Below are positions 1-7,329 of a DNA stretch of 10,013 nt, piece by piece (the first letter of the stretch is position 1; each line of letters begins with the position of its first letter). Both the position numbers and the translations under genes were made by a program. The notes beneath the pieces are model-generated. The model was not told where the DNA came from, did not search any database, and worked only from the letters and a program-made list of their open reading frames with translations. The stretch is taken from assembly GCA_964505325.1 (NCBI GenBank), contig CAZDHT010000206.1, forward strand, positions 1-10,013, in the 5' to 3' direction. Source of the DNA: CAZDHT01 sp964505325. Lineage in GTDB: Bacteria; Planctomycetota; PUPC01.

Positions 1-1
1 C

Positions 2-175
2 TACGGCACCCAGGTCGAGGTCGCCCCGCCCACCATCGTTTTGTTCGTCAATTCGCCTGCGATTTTCACCGGCACGGCGCGCCGGTTCGTCAGCAAATTC
101 CTCCGCGAACACCTGCCGTTCCACGAGATTCCCATCGTGGTCCGGTACAAGAAAGCCACCAGTCGCAAGACGTAA
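2..175 (+). CDS. der: Ribosome-assembly GTPase Der (EngA), C-terminal fragment
   Basis: This is the last 57 codons of a gene whose 5' part lies outside the window; it ends at TAA 173-175. The peptide contains PPTIVLFVNSP followed by a basic stretch, RRFVSKFLREHLPF, then IPIVVRYKK. This matches the end of the KH-like domain that closes Der/EngA, where the family shows PPTFVLFVN, then an aromatic/basic helix, then a P-[IL]-x-[LIV]-x-[FY]-[RK] strand. Der is a cytoplasmic tandem GTPase that acts in maturation of the 50S ribosomal subunit; its KH domain contacts rRNA and packs between the two G domains. The G motifs themselves are not visible here, so the identification rests on this tail alone. 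The short basic end (KKATSRKT) is normal for the family. The 136-base gap to the next gene and a promoter-like sequence within it suggest der ends its own transcription unit. Confidence 0.88.
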   Translation, partial: YGTQVEVAPPTIVLFVNSPAIFTGTARRFVSKFLREHLPFHEIPIVVRYKKATSRKT

Positions 176-183
176 CGTACACG

Positions 184-197
184 GTGGCACCTGCCAC
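184..197 (+). other. Small inverted repeat after der, weak hairpin
   Basis: GTGGCA (184-189) and TGCCAC (192-197) are perfect inverted arms separated by two bases. As RNA this would fold as a 5-bp stem with a four-base loop, shortly after the der stop. No T-rich tract follows, so it is not a convincing intrinsic terminator. It could be a transcript-end structure, a degenerate palindromic repeat or chance in GC-rich DNA. It is listed because it is one of the few structured elements in this intergenic region. Confidence 0.2.
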
Positions 198-225
198 GCG
201 CCTTCCTGTCCCGTACAAGTCGTAG

Positions 226-254
226 TTGCACCGCGCCGGATGCTCCGGTAGAAT
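226..254 (+). promoter_or_regulatory. Candidate sigma70-type promoter for the HEAT-led operon
   Basis: TAGAAT at 249-254 matches the -10 consensus TATAAT at five of six positions. TTGCAC at 226-231 lies exactly 17 bases upstream and matches the first three bases of the -35 consensus TTGACA. It sits in the only sizeable intergenic gap of the window, about 57 bases before the likely ATG at 312, which leaves room for a 5' leader of roughly 50 bases. The spacer contains the inverted repeat CCGGA/TCCGG (236-248, three-base loop) directly against the -10 box. That repeat could be an operator, a weak hairpin or chance. All genes from 312 to 9997 could be read from this promoter. The call rests on consensus match and position only. 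Confidence 0.42.
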
Positions 255-300
255 GAACTTCTGGAAACAGCCTGGGGCGTTTCCGTGGCTTGGTCTGATT

Positions 301-305
301 GGAAG
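301..305 (+). promoter_or_regulatory. Ribosome binding site GGAAG deciding the start at 312
   Basis: GGAAG lies six bases before ATG 312. This favours that start over the in-frame GTG at 285, which has no purine-rich site before it and would put an unusual WSDWKPT segment ahead of the signal peptide. Confidence 0.5.
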
Positions 306-311
306 CCCACA

Positions 312-3300
312 ATGATCCGACGCCGACTCCTCGCCATGTTCGTGCCGTTTCTCCTCGTCGCGCTCGCCGCGATGGCGACGGCGGGCGAGGCTCGGAGCGC
401 GCTGGACACGGCGGTGGCGAAGCTGAACAACTGGAACACGCCTTCCAAGGACCGCCAGGCGGCGATTGGCACAATCCGGGGCGCCGGACATGCGGGCATG
501 CGGCACGTCCGGGTGCTGCTCGCGTCGAAGGCATGGATCGCGAGGCGTGACGGACTGACGCTTGCCTCGCAGATCGCATCGTCCGACCTGGGGCGCACGC
601 TGGTGGCGGGGCTTGCCGACAAGAACTGGGCGGTGAGAGTGCACGCCGCGTCGCTGGCCACGGCCCTCAGTGGGAGCAAGCGCCGCGAGGTGGAACCCGC
701 TTTGAAGGCTCTGCTGGAGGACAAGTTCAGCGCCGCGCGGCTGGCGGCGTACAAGGCCCTCGTCGCGTGGGACCCGCACGGCGACCACATCTCCGCCGCA
801 CTGAGCGACCCGGACGCGGAGGTGTCTTACTGGGCCGCGCAGAAATACATGCGGCGCGGGCGGGCCGCCAAGCTGACCCCCGAGGCGAAGGGGAAGCTGA
901 TCGACAGCATCATCGCCAAGCTGCGGAGCGGGCGGTGGCAGCAGATCGAGAACCTGGCGATCGCGACACTGCTCACCCTCGGCCCCGAGGCCCACGATGC
1001 TCTGTATGAGGCCGCGGCGAACGAGCCGCACGACCTCCGTCGCCAGGCCGTGTCCACCATCGGCTCAAAGGCGGGGAAGGCCGGCGTGGACCTGATGTTC
1101 CGCTTCTTCGACGACCCCGACCAGACCGTCCGAGCGCGGGCGATGGAATATCTCTCCCGCTACTGCGACCGGCGCCACGCCCCGCGGCTGGTGCAGATCC
1201 TTAACACGTCCGGCAGTGCCGACAGCCGCCGCTACACGCTCCGCGCACTCGGCAGGCTCAAGTACAAGGCGGCCCTGCCGCACATGCTCCGGCTGCTCGA
1301 CCATCACGATTACAGCGTGCGGGACGCCGTGCTCGAGGCGGTAGGCGCGATGGGCGACAAGACCGCCGCGCCGAAGCTGATGAGGATGTATGAGACCGAG
1401 CTTCAAGGCTGGCGGCGGCGCCAGCTCGTGAACCCCATTGCACGGCTCCTCCGCAACGAGGCGGTGGAGTTCCTTCGCGAAGCCATTCGTGACGACCACG
1501 AAGCCGTGCGGCGGGCCGCACTCGACGCAGCCAACGCCTACCTCAAGGACGACGACAAGTTCAAGCTGTACCTCAGGATCATTAAGGAGGAGGACAACGA
1601 CGGGGTCCGTGAGACGGCGATAAGCAATCTGAGCGAATCACAGGCGACCAAGGCGCTGGACGCACTGGTCGAAGTGTTGAAGCAGGGCGGGCGTCGGTCG
1701 CGGAGCGCGGCGGCGTCCACCCTCGGCCGCGTCAAGTCCCTTCGTGCGGCCAAGGCGCTCATCGACGCATACGCCAAGGAGGAAGACACCCGGGTCCGCC
1801 AGCGGATTGTCAGCTCGCTCGGCCGGGTGCGCGACGCGCGGGCCGTGCCGCTGCTGAAGAAGGCTCTGGCGTCGACGGACGCGCAAATGAGGTCCGTGGC
1901 CCTCACTGCTCTTGTCAGGTTTCCCGGTGTCATCACCGACACGTTCCTGGTCCGGTTCGTCAAGAAGGAAGAAGACGAGGCCGTCCTCCGAACCTGCCTG
2001 GATCTGATCAACACCCGCAATCTGGGCTCGCCGCGACTGCTTCCACGGCTGGCCAAGCTGATGGAATCGAACGACCGGAACCTAAGGCACGCGGTGGTGC
2101 GCTGCGTCAGCAGCATCGAGACCACCGAGGCGGCCAGGATCCTGTGCGCGGCGATCAAGGATGACAGCTACTCGTCGGTCCGCAGCACTGCGGTCAACGC
2201 GCTCACCAGCCGTCTCGCGGCGAGGAAGCTCGCCGCCGGCAAGATGGCCAAGTCGCTGGGCGAGGCGCTCGAGACCAACGATGCGTCCGCACGGCAGCGA
2301 ATTGTGTCCGCTCTGGCGGTAGTGGCCGACCGTGACCTCGCCCCGCTCCTCCTGTCCGTCCTGAAGAACGACACGTCCGACGCCGTGCGGCGCTCCGCCG
2401 CGGGCGGCATCAAGCGCGTCGCGGTGAAGGCGATGGTCCCGCAGCTCCTCGAAGCGGCCAAGGCGGAGGATCGGGCGGACACGCTCGTCGTGCTGATCGG
2501 CGTGCTGGGCGAGCTGGATGACCGGAGGGCGGTCCCGTTCTTCAAGAAGTGTCTCCGCGCGGCCGAGCCATCGGTCCAGGCCGCGGCGCTCCGAGCCATC
2601 GGCTCGTTCAAGGACGCATCGCTTGTCCCCTTCTACGTCGATCGGTTCCGGCGCAGCACCAGCGCCGAGGTCCGCCTCACCAGCCTCCGCAGCATCAGCG
2701 GCTCCGGCGACCGCCGCGCGCTCAACGTGCTGATGCGGGCGCTGAAAGAGGAAGACGCCCAGATCCGTCAGGCCGCGCTCGATGCCCTGCTCGATTTCTG
2801 CGACCCGGACGTGGCCGCCGCACTGGTGGCGACACTCGGCGACGGGGCCGGGCACTTCCGGCCCACTGACGCCGGCGCCGCGCTGCTCGGCCGGGCGCGG
2901 CTCCGCTCGATCGGCGACCGGCTGCTCGCCGCCGCCAGGAGGACGAACGACCCAGGCGCGCTGGGGCAAATCTACGGGGCGCTCATCAGAATGGGCGACC
3001 GGCGAGTGACCCCGTTACTCGCAGATGTCATCAAGGGGAACTCGTCGGAGGCGCTGACCAAGGTGGCGGTCCGGGGCCTGGCGGATCTTGACGCGCGGGA
3101 ACATGCCGGCGTGTGCCTGGACCTGGCGCGGAACTCGTTCGGCGAGGTCTCTCGCCTGGCGGCCTCGGCCGCGGCGCAGTTCCACGTCTCGCAGCCCATG
3201 GTGAGCCTGCTGGCGGAGCGGTTTCGCGAGGGGACCGACCACGACAAGCGGTTCTATGCGGCGCTGCTCGCCCGCGCCGGTGGGAAGCGTGCGGAGGCCA

Positions 3301-4373
3301 TCCTGCAGGAGGCGCTCGCCAAGCCGCAGGACGAATCGCTGGTCGTTGCCCTGTGCGCTGCGCTGCGCGAGGGTGCGGACCGAAACCCGGAGCTGGTCCG
3401 AAGGATCGCAGTGGCCGACGTGGGCCGCCGGGCCGCGATCGCCGCCATTCGGTCGCTCGCCCAACCGCGCGACCGGGCGAACGAACGGGTGCTGCAACGC
3501 ATCCTTTCTTCCTCGCGGCCGGCGGACGTGAGGGCGGCGGCACTCCTTCAGCTCGTGACCCTTCGCGTCGAGCAGCACCGAATGCGCCCGGCCAAGGTAC
3601 CCGACCTCAAAGGGCCCGTCCTGAAGCACATCAACGCGCCGGAGCCGGAGCTCAGGCTGGCGGCGGTCCGTGCCGCCGCGATGGCCGGCGATGTTCAGGC
3701 GTATCCGGACGTGGTCCGCGCGCTGATTCCGCTGGCGCAGCAGACCGGAAATCCGCGGCTCCGCGTGGAAGCCGTCAAGGCGCTGGGAGCGACGAAAAGC
3801 AGCCGGGACGCCGAGCCGGCGCTGCTGAAGATGCTTGACCAACGCGACGAGCCGGCGCTCCTGGCCGAAGTGGCCCGATCGCTCGGGGCGCTGCGTTCGG
3901 CGGCGGCGGCGAAGGAATTGGCGCGGCTCGCAGAGCCCGGCGACCTGCGGATCCGACTCGCCGCGGTCGAGGCGCTGGGTCACATCCGGGCGGCGGCCGC
4001 GATCAAGGCCGTGGAAAAAGCATTCGCGCAAACGGATGTAGACCGCGTCCGGGCGGCGGCCGCGATCGCGCTCGGGCGCGCGAAGGACCCGGCGCACGTT
4101 CCCAAGCTGGTCAACGGGCTGGAGTCGGCGCCCGGTCTGGATGTGCGCGCGGCGTGCGCGGAGGCGCTGGGAGCCATTGGCGGGAACGAAGCGGCGGCCG
4201 CTCTGGTGAAGGCGATGCAGCAGGATTCGGGCATGGTGCGCGAGGGCGCCATCCGCGCGCTGGGCGCGATGGGTGCGAAGACGACGCTCGGCGAAATCAG
4301 GAAGATGCTCGACGACCCGGACAAGGACGTGGTCGCCGCGGCAAAGGAGATCGTCGAGAAGCTCTCGGACTGA
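312..4373 (+). CDS. Very long secreted HEAT-repeat protein
   Basis: This encodes 1353 residues from ATG 312, chosen for the GGAAG site and because it gives a clean signal peptide. That peptide has arginines at residues 3-5, a hydrophobic core (LLAMFVPFLLVALAAM) and an A-T-A cleavage site near residue 24. The remainder is an almost uninterrupted array of helical repeats of about 30-38 residues, roughly 35-40 of them. They carry the HEAT / PBS-lyase-like pattern: a D-x-x-[VA]-R-x-x-A turn, then A-[LI]-x-x-[LI]-G, then A-x-x-x-L. Clear examples are SVRDAVLEAVGAMGD, RVRQRIVSSLGRVRDARA and DVRAACAEALGAIGG. There is no lipobox, later membrane segment or recognisable catalytic domain. HEAT solenoids serve as protein-binding scaffolds, and the leader places this one in the periplasm or outside. 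The partner and process are unknown. It is the first gene of the operon, nine bases ahead of the exported propeller protein, so a shared envelope role is an inference. I do not recognise a named family member. Confidence 0.87.
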   Translation: MIRRRLLAMFVPFLLVALAAMATAGEARSALDTAVAKLNNWNTPSKDRQAAIGTIRGAGHAGMRHVRVLLASKAWIARRDGLTLASQIASSDLGRTLVAGLADKNWAVRVHAASLATALSGSKRREVEPALKALLEDKFSAARLAAYKALVAWDPHGDHISAALSDPDAEVSYWAAQKYMRRGRAAKLTPEAKGKLIDSIIAKLRSGRWQQIENLAIATLLTLGPEAHDALYEAAANEPHDLRRQAVSTIGSKAGKAGVDLMFRFFDDPDQTVRARAMEYLSRYCDRRHAPRLVQILNTSGSADSRRYTLRALGRLKYKAALPHMLRLLDHHDYSVRDAVLEAVGAMGDKTAAPKLMRMYETELQGWRRRQLVNPIARLLRNEAVEFLREAIRDDHEAVRRAALDAANAYLKDDDKFKLYLRIIKEEDNDGVRETAISNLSESQATKALDALVEVLKQGGRRSRSAAASTLGRVKSLRAAKALIDAYAKEEDTRVRQRIVSSLGRVRDARAVPLLKKALASTDAQMRSVALTALVRFPGVITDTFLVRFVKKEEDEAVLRTCLDLINTRNLGSPRLLPRLAKLMESNDRNLRHAVVRCVSSIETTEAARILCAAIKDDSYSSVRSTAVNALTSRLAARKLAAGKMAKSLGEALETNDASARQRIVSALAVVADRDLAPLLLSVLKNDTSDAVRRSAAGGIKRVAVKAMVPQLLEAAKAEDRADTLVVLIGVLGELDDRRAVPFFKKCLRAAEPSVQAAALRAIGSFKDASLVPFYVDRFRRSTSAEVRLTSLRSISGSGDRRALNVLMRALKEEDAQIRQAALDALLDFCDPDVAAALVATLGDGAGHFRPTDAGAALLGRARLRSIGDRLLAAARRTNDPGALGQIYGALIRMGDRRVTPLLADVIKGNSSEALTKVAVRGLADLDAREHAGVCLDLARNSFGEVSRLAASAAAQFHVSQPMVSLLAERFREGTDHDKRFYAALLARAGGKRAEAILQEALAKPQDESLVVALCAALREGADRNPELVRRIAVADVGRRAAIAAIRSLAQPRDRANERVLQRILSSSRPADVRAAALLQLVTLRVEQHRMRPAKVPDLKGPVLKHINAPEPELRLAAVRAAAMAGDVQAYPDVVRALIPLAQQTGNPRLRVEAVKALGATKSSRDAEPALLKMLDQRDEPALLAEVARSLGALRSAAAAKELARLAEPGDLRIRLAAVEALGHIRAAAAIKAVEKAFAQTDVDRVRAAAAIALGRAKDPAHVPKLVNGLESAPGLDVRAACAEALGAIGGNEAAAALVKAMQQDSGMVREGAIRALGAMGAKTTLGEIRKMLDDPDKDVVAAAKEIVEKLSD

Positions 4374-4377
4374 GGAA
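4372..4377 (+). promoter_or_regulatory. Ribosome binding site GAGGAA overlapping the HEAT gene stop
   Basis: GAGGAA begins inside the TGA stop of the HEAT gene. It lies five bases before GTG 4383 and fourteen before ATG 4392. The spacing favours the GTG start for the next gene, although ATG 4392 gives a slightly cleaner signal peptide. The overlap of stop codon and ribosome binding site suggests translational coupling of the two genes. Confidence 0.45.
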
Positions 4378-4382
4378 CGAAC

Positions 4383-7316
4383 GTGGTCGATATGCAACGA
4401 ACAGCCGCGCTCTCCCTTCTCGTGGCCGTCGCGTTCTGGGCGGCGGGATTCTCGCCCGCGCAGGCCGCGAACCTCGAGACCAGCCCGACCTCTATCCGGT
4501 TCCTGCCCATCGACGAGGATGCCGACGAGGAGGACATCCCCGAGGATCTGGTGCCTCAGGCGCTTTCCTTCCGTGANNNNNNNNNNGATGCCGACGAGGA
4601 GATCGCGGGGATTGGGAAGTTGATCGCGCAGCAGAAATGGCGAGAGATCATCGACATCTGCCAGAAATACATCGCCAAGCCGCCGAAGACCGTGGTTGAA
4701 ATACGAAAGGGGGTCTACGGGAGCGCCCGGACCCTCTGCGAGGACAAGCTCCGCCGACTTCCCGGCACCGGGAAGCTCCTGTATCGCACGTTGTATGATC
4801 CGGCGGCGGAGAAGCTCTACCGGCGGGCGTTGCAGGAACGGGACGAGGCGGCGGCGCGGAAGCTCGTGTCCGAGTTCGCCGTGACCTCCCACGGGCCGAA
4901 CGGCATGAAGCTCCTGGCAGGGCTGTTGTTCGAGAAAGGGGACTTCCGCGGAGCGCTCCGTCACTGGCTGCAGTGGATGGACACCGTCACGCCGGATGCC
5001 GTGCCGGAGCAGCCGCGGCGCCTGGCTGCGGCCAAGGCCGCCGTAGCGGCGGCAAGACTTGGAAATGGCCACGCGCTGGCCCGGGCCATCAAGCTGTTCG
5101 GAGCGAAAGGCGCCGCCATCGAGATTGGCGCCACCAAGGTGGCGCGGTCAGAGGAGTTGGAGAAGCTCGCGTCGTCCTTGAGACAAAAGGCGGCCGCGCC
5201 CGTGCACCAGGCTCCGCCCGTCGTCGACCTGATCCGCTGGCAGACGCCGCTGGAAGATAAGTACTCAACCCGAATCTCCCAGTACTACGGCTCGAACACT
5301 CGTTTCGGATACGGGTACCAGGGTGAGCTTTCCGACGGGGTGCTGTACATAAACAGCGCCGAAGGTCCCAGGGCGTTTGACGCGCTGACCGGACGGCTGA
5401 TCTGGCGACACACGGGGCGGAACTACGACTCGGAGAACTATGGGAGCTTCCGCTCGTTCAACTTCCACTGCCGGGTGTATCCGGCGGTTGGCCGGCCGGG
5501 GCAGGAAGTGGTGTACACGAGCGGCGGCATCCGGCTCGGCGCGCACGATGCGAAGACGGGCCGGTCGCTCTGGACGAAATCGCGCGCCTCGTTCGCCAAG
5601 CTCCCCGCGATAGGAAACAACCCGCAGTTGCAGGTGGCGTTTCCTTCGCCCGTGGTGTGTTACGGCCGCAACGCCTGCACGATGCTCGAGACGGCGCAGG
5701 GCGACGTCTACATGTTGGCCTTCGACCGCGCCAGCGGCGCACTCCGCTGGGCCGTCGGCCTCGGCGGCGGCGCACCGAATTCGGGCTACCGCATCTCTTT
5801 CCCGGCCAACATCCTCCCCGTCGGATCGGCGCTGGTCTTCTGCAGCGGCCGAGGCGTGATCGGGAAACTCGATGCGACCACCGGGGAGATCCAATGGCTG
5901 GTGCCGTATCGCCGTCAATCCATTTTCACGAGCGGTAGCTACTACAATCTGCGCTCGCCGCTCCGTTACTCGCCGATGGCCGCCGTCGGAGACTGCGTGG
6001 TATGCATGCCGACCGATGGCGGAGAGCTGATCGCAATCCGCGTGTCGGACGGCCACATCAACTGGCAGAAGGAGTTGTCGTCGGAACGGTATTTCCTCGG
6101 AGCGCTCAAGCNNNNNNNNNNCATCGGCCGGCTCTTTCTCGCCGGCAAGCAGGTCAAGTGTCTGCGCGCGGACAGCGGGGCGGTGGTTTGGGCCTGGCCG
6201 CTACCCGAAGGCTCCACCGGCCTGGGCCAGGTCACGGACCGGGGCGCGATCGTGGCCTCCCACAAGGCGGTGTACGTGGTTGATGCCGTGTCGGGCGAGC
6301 TGTCCGGGTTCCTGCCGCTCTCGCTGTCGGCAACCGAGGCGGCCAACGTTGTTTCGGACGGACAGTCCGTGGGTCTGCTCTCGAGAAACTCGGCGAGCGT
6401 GGTGGGCGGCAAGGCGCAGACCCGCAAGCTGCTGGCCAAAGCGCTCCGCGATGCCCCGGGCGATCCGTGGGTGATGGCGGCCTGGGCCAGACTGCTGCGA
6501 GGCGAAGGGAAGGGCCCGGAGGCGTTGGAGCGACTTGCGGAAGCCGCCCGGATCGCGAAGCAGAAGCGGGACACCGCGCAACTGGCCGCGTCGCTCGAAC
6601 GCGAGGTGATTCAACTTCATCACGAGCTGTACCTGGCGGACTGGAAGGCCGGGCGCCGCATCGAGGCGTTTCTGCACATGCGCCGCGCACTTCGCTCGCC
6701 CAGCCGGACGCCGTACGAGTGCAAGCTCGGATACCGCCGCGAGCCCGCCAGAGGCGCGGCGGCGCCCCACACGCTGGTGATGGCTTCGGGCGACAGGGTG
6801 CGGGGCAGGCTCGTGCGGATTGAGTCGGGCACACTCACGTTTGTCGTTGGGAACACGCCGTGGCGGATTGCCGCTGCCGGCGTGCACCGGGTAGTCGTGG
6901 GCGGCACGTCTGCCGCCGGCCGCGGCGAGCCGCCCCTCGGCGGGTACGTCGTGCTGTCAAACGGCGACCGCATCAGCGGCACGGTGATTTTGCTGAAGGA
7001 ATCCGTGCTTCGCCTGGCGGCCGGGTTCGGAGAGTTGCAGTTGAGTCTGCCCAAGATCGCGGCGATCGCGTTCGGCGGCAAGCCCCAGAGCTTGACCGGC
7101 GAGGGCGTGTACGTCAGGACGCGAGGCGGGGACGAACTCAGCGGCTACATCCGCGCATTCGACGGCACCGAGTTCATCCTGGACATTCCGTTCTGCGGCA
7201 AGCACCGCGTCCGGGCGGAGAACATCTACACCATTTCCAACTGCCGCAGGATGCCGCGCGAGTCAAGAGGACCCGGCGACTCCGACGGCAGGGTCCGGGC
7301 ACGCCCATCGTGGTAG
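4383..7316 (+). CDS. Secreted TPR / PQQ-type beta-propeller protein with SH3-like repeats
   Basis: The reading frame is 977 codons, including two 10-N runs (around residues 65-68 and 577-580). Parts in order: a signal peptide (core LSLLVAVAFWAAGF, cleavage after AQA near residue 28); an acidic segment with DADEED (about 42-58); a helical, TPR-like region (about 70-270) with GKLLYRTLYDPAA and FEKGDFRGALRHW; a beta-propeller (about 315-650); a short TPR-like stretch (about 680-760); and three SH3/Sm-like beta repeats (about 796-952). The propeller shows about seven blades of the PQQ_2/BamB pattern, for example FDALTGRLIW, HDAKTGRSLW, LDATTGEIQW and LRADSGAVVW. I see no quinoprotein dehydrogenase active site, so a BamB-like binding scaffold is more likely than an enzyme. 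TPR plus propeller proteins of this build are familiar from Planctomycetes but have no known function. GTG 4383 is preferred from the GAGGAA spacing; ATG 4392 is the alternative. A 13-base gap leads to kdsC. Confidence 0.82.
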   Translation: MVDMQRTAALSLLVAVAFWAAGFSPAQAANLETSPTSIRFLPIDEDADEEDIPEDLVPQALSFRXXXXDADEEIAGIGKLIAQQKWREIIDICQKYIAKPPKTVVEIRKGVYGSARTLCEDKLRRLPGTGKLLYRTLYDPAAEKLYRRALQERDEAAARKLVSEFAVTSHGPNGMKLLAGLLFEKGDFRGALRHWLQWMDTVTPDAVPEQPRRLAAAKAAVAAARLGNGHALARAIKLFGAKGAAIEIGATKVARSEELEKLASSLRQKAAAPVHQAPPVVDLIRWQTPLEDKYSTRISQYYGSNTRFGYGYQGELSDGVLYINSAEGPRAFDALTGRLIWRHTGRNYDSENYGSFRSFNFHCRVYPAVGRPGQEVVYTSGGIRLGAHDAKTGRSLWTKSRASFAKLPAIGNNPQLQVAFPSPVVCYGRNACTMLETAQGDVYMLAFDRASGALRWAVGLGGGAPNSGYRISFPANILPVGSALVFCSGRGVIGKLDATTGEIQWLVPYRRQSIFTSGSYYNLRSPLRYSPMAAVGDCVVCMPTDGGELIAIRVSDGHINWQKELSSERYFLGALKXXXXIGRLFLAGKQVKCLRADSGAVVWAWPLPEGSTGLGQVTDRGAIVASHKAVYVVDAVSGELSGFLPLSLSATEAANVVSDGQSVGLLSRNSASVVGGKAQTRKLLAKALRDAPGDPWVMAAWARLLRGEGKGPEALERLAEAARIAKQKRDTAQLAASLEREVIQLHHELYLADWKAGRRIEAFLHMRRALRSPSRTPYECKLGYRREPARGAAAPHTLVMASGDRVRGRLVRIESGTLTFVVGNTPWRIAAAGVHRVVVGGTSAAGRGEPPLGGYVVLSNGDRISGTVILLKESVLRLAAGFGELQLSLPKIAAIAFGGKPQSLTGEGVYVRTRGGDELSGYIRAFDGTEFILDIPFCGKHRVRAENIYTISNCRRMPRESRGPGDSDGRVRARPSW
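4518..4601 (+). repeat. 15-base direct repeat flanking the first assembly gap
   Basis: GATGCCGACGAGGAG occurs exactly at 4518-4532 and again at 4587-4601, the second copy directly after the N run. The copies are 69 bases (23 codons) apart counting the Ns, and both encode DADEE. This may be a genuine internal repeat in an acidic linker or a sign of misjoined contig ends. Confidence 0.75.
4577..4586. other. Assembly gap of ten Ns
   Basis: Ten undetermined bases lie in the N-terminal linker of the propeller protein. The open frame continues on both sides with plausible sequence (ALSFR before, DADEEIAGIGKL after), so the represented length is at least compatible with the true frame. Confidence 0.98.
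6112..6121. other. Assembly gap of ten Ns
   Basis: Ten undetermined bases fall inside the beta-propeller, between ERYFLGALK and IGRLFLAGKQV. In related propellers this place is a short turn between two strands, so a gap of a few residues fits the fold. The frame is kept across it. Confidence 0.98.
6769..7238 (+). repeat. Three degenerate SH3/Sm-like beta repeats at the C-terminus of the propeller protein
   Basis: Three protein-level repeats of about 45 residues follow one another. They start around VMASGDRVRGRLV, VVLSNGDRISGTVI and VRTRGGDELSGYIR. Each has a G-D-x-[IVL]-x-G motif, then two hydrophobic strands, then a terminal [IV]-x-x-I/V strand (RIAAAGVHRVVV, LSLPKIAAIAF, RVRAENIYTIS). The DNA is diverged, so these are old internal duplications. 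The pattern fits a small five-stranded barrel seen at the ends of many planctomycete exported proteins, but the fold assignment is inference. Confidence 0.55.
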
Positions 7317-7317
7317 T

Positions 7318-7321
7318 GGAG
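7318..7321 (+). promoter_or_regulatory. Ribosome binding site GGAG for kdsC
   Basis: GGAG ends eight bases before ATG 7330, which is good spacing. A second GGAG (7325-7328) is too close to the start to serve. The site lies just after the TAG stop of the propeller gene. Confidence 0.5.
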
Positions 7322-7329
7322 ACCGGAGC

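Noticed and set aside
184..248. Rho-independent terminator for der
   Set aside because: Two small inverted repeats are present, but neither is followed by a T tract and both stems are only five to six pairs.
285..311. GTG start at 285 for the HEAT protein
   Set aside because: It lacks a ribosome binding site and adds nine residues, including W, D and W, ahead of a good signal peptide. ATG 312 has GGAAG at proper spacing.
3015..5072. A 685-codon open frame on the minus strand, and another of 313 codons at 90-1031
   Set aside because: They run antisense to the HEAT and propeller genes. Their translations are rich in R, G, P, H and A with no family motif. Long antisense frames are expected opposite GC-rich, strongly codon-biased genes, and one spans an N gap.
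4383..7316. Quinoprotein dehydrogenase function for the PQQ-repeat protein
   Set aside because: The blades carry the W-containing PQQ repeat pattern shared with BamB, but I see no PQQ/Ca2+ active-site cluster or heme c motif, and the domain layout is that of TPR-propeller scaffolds.
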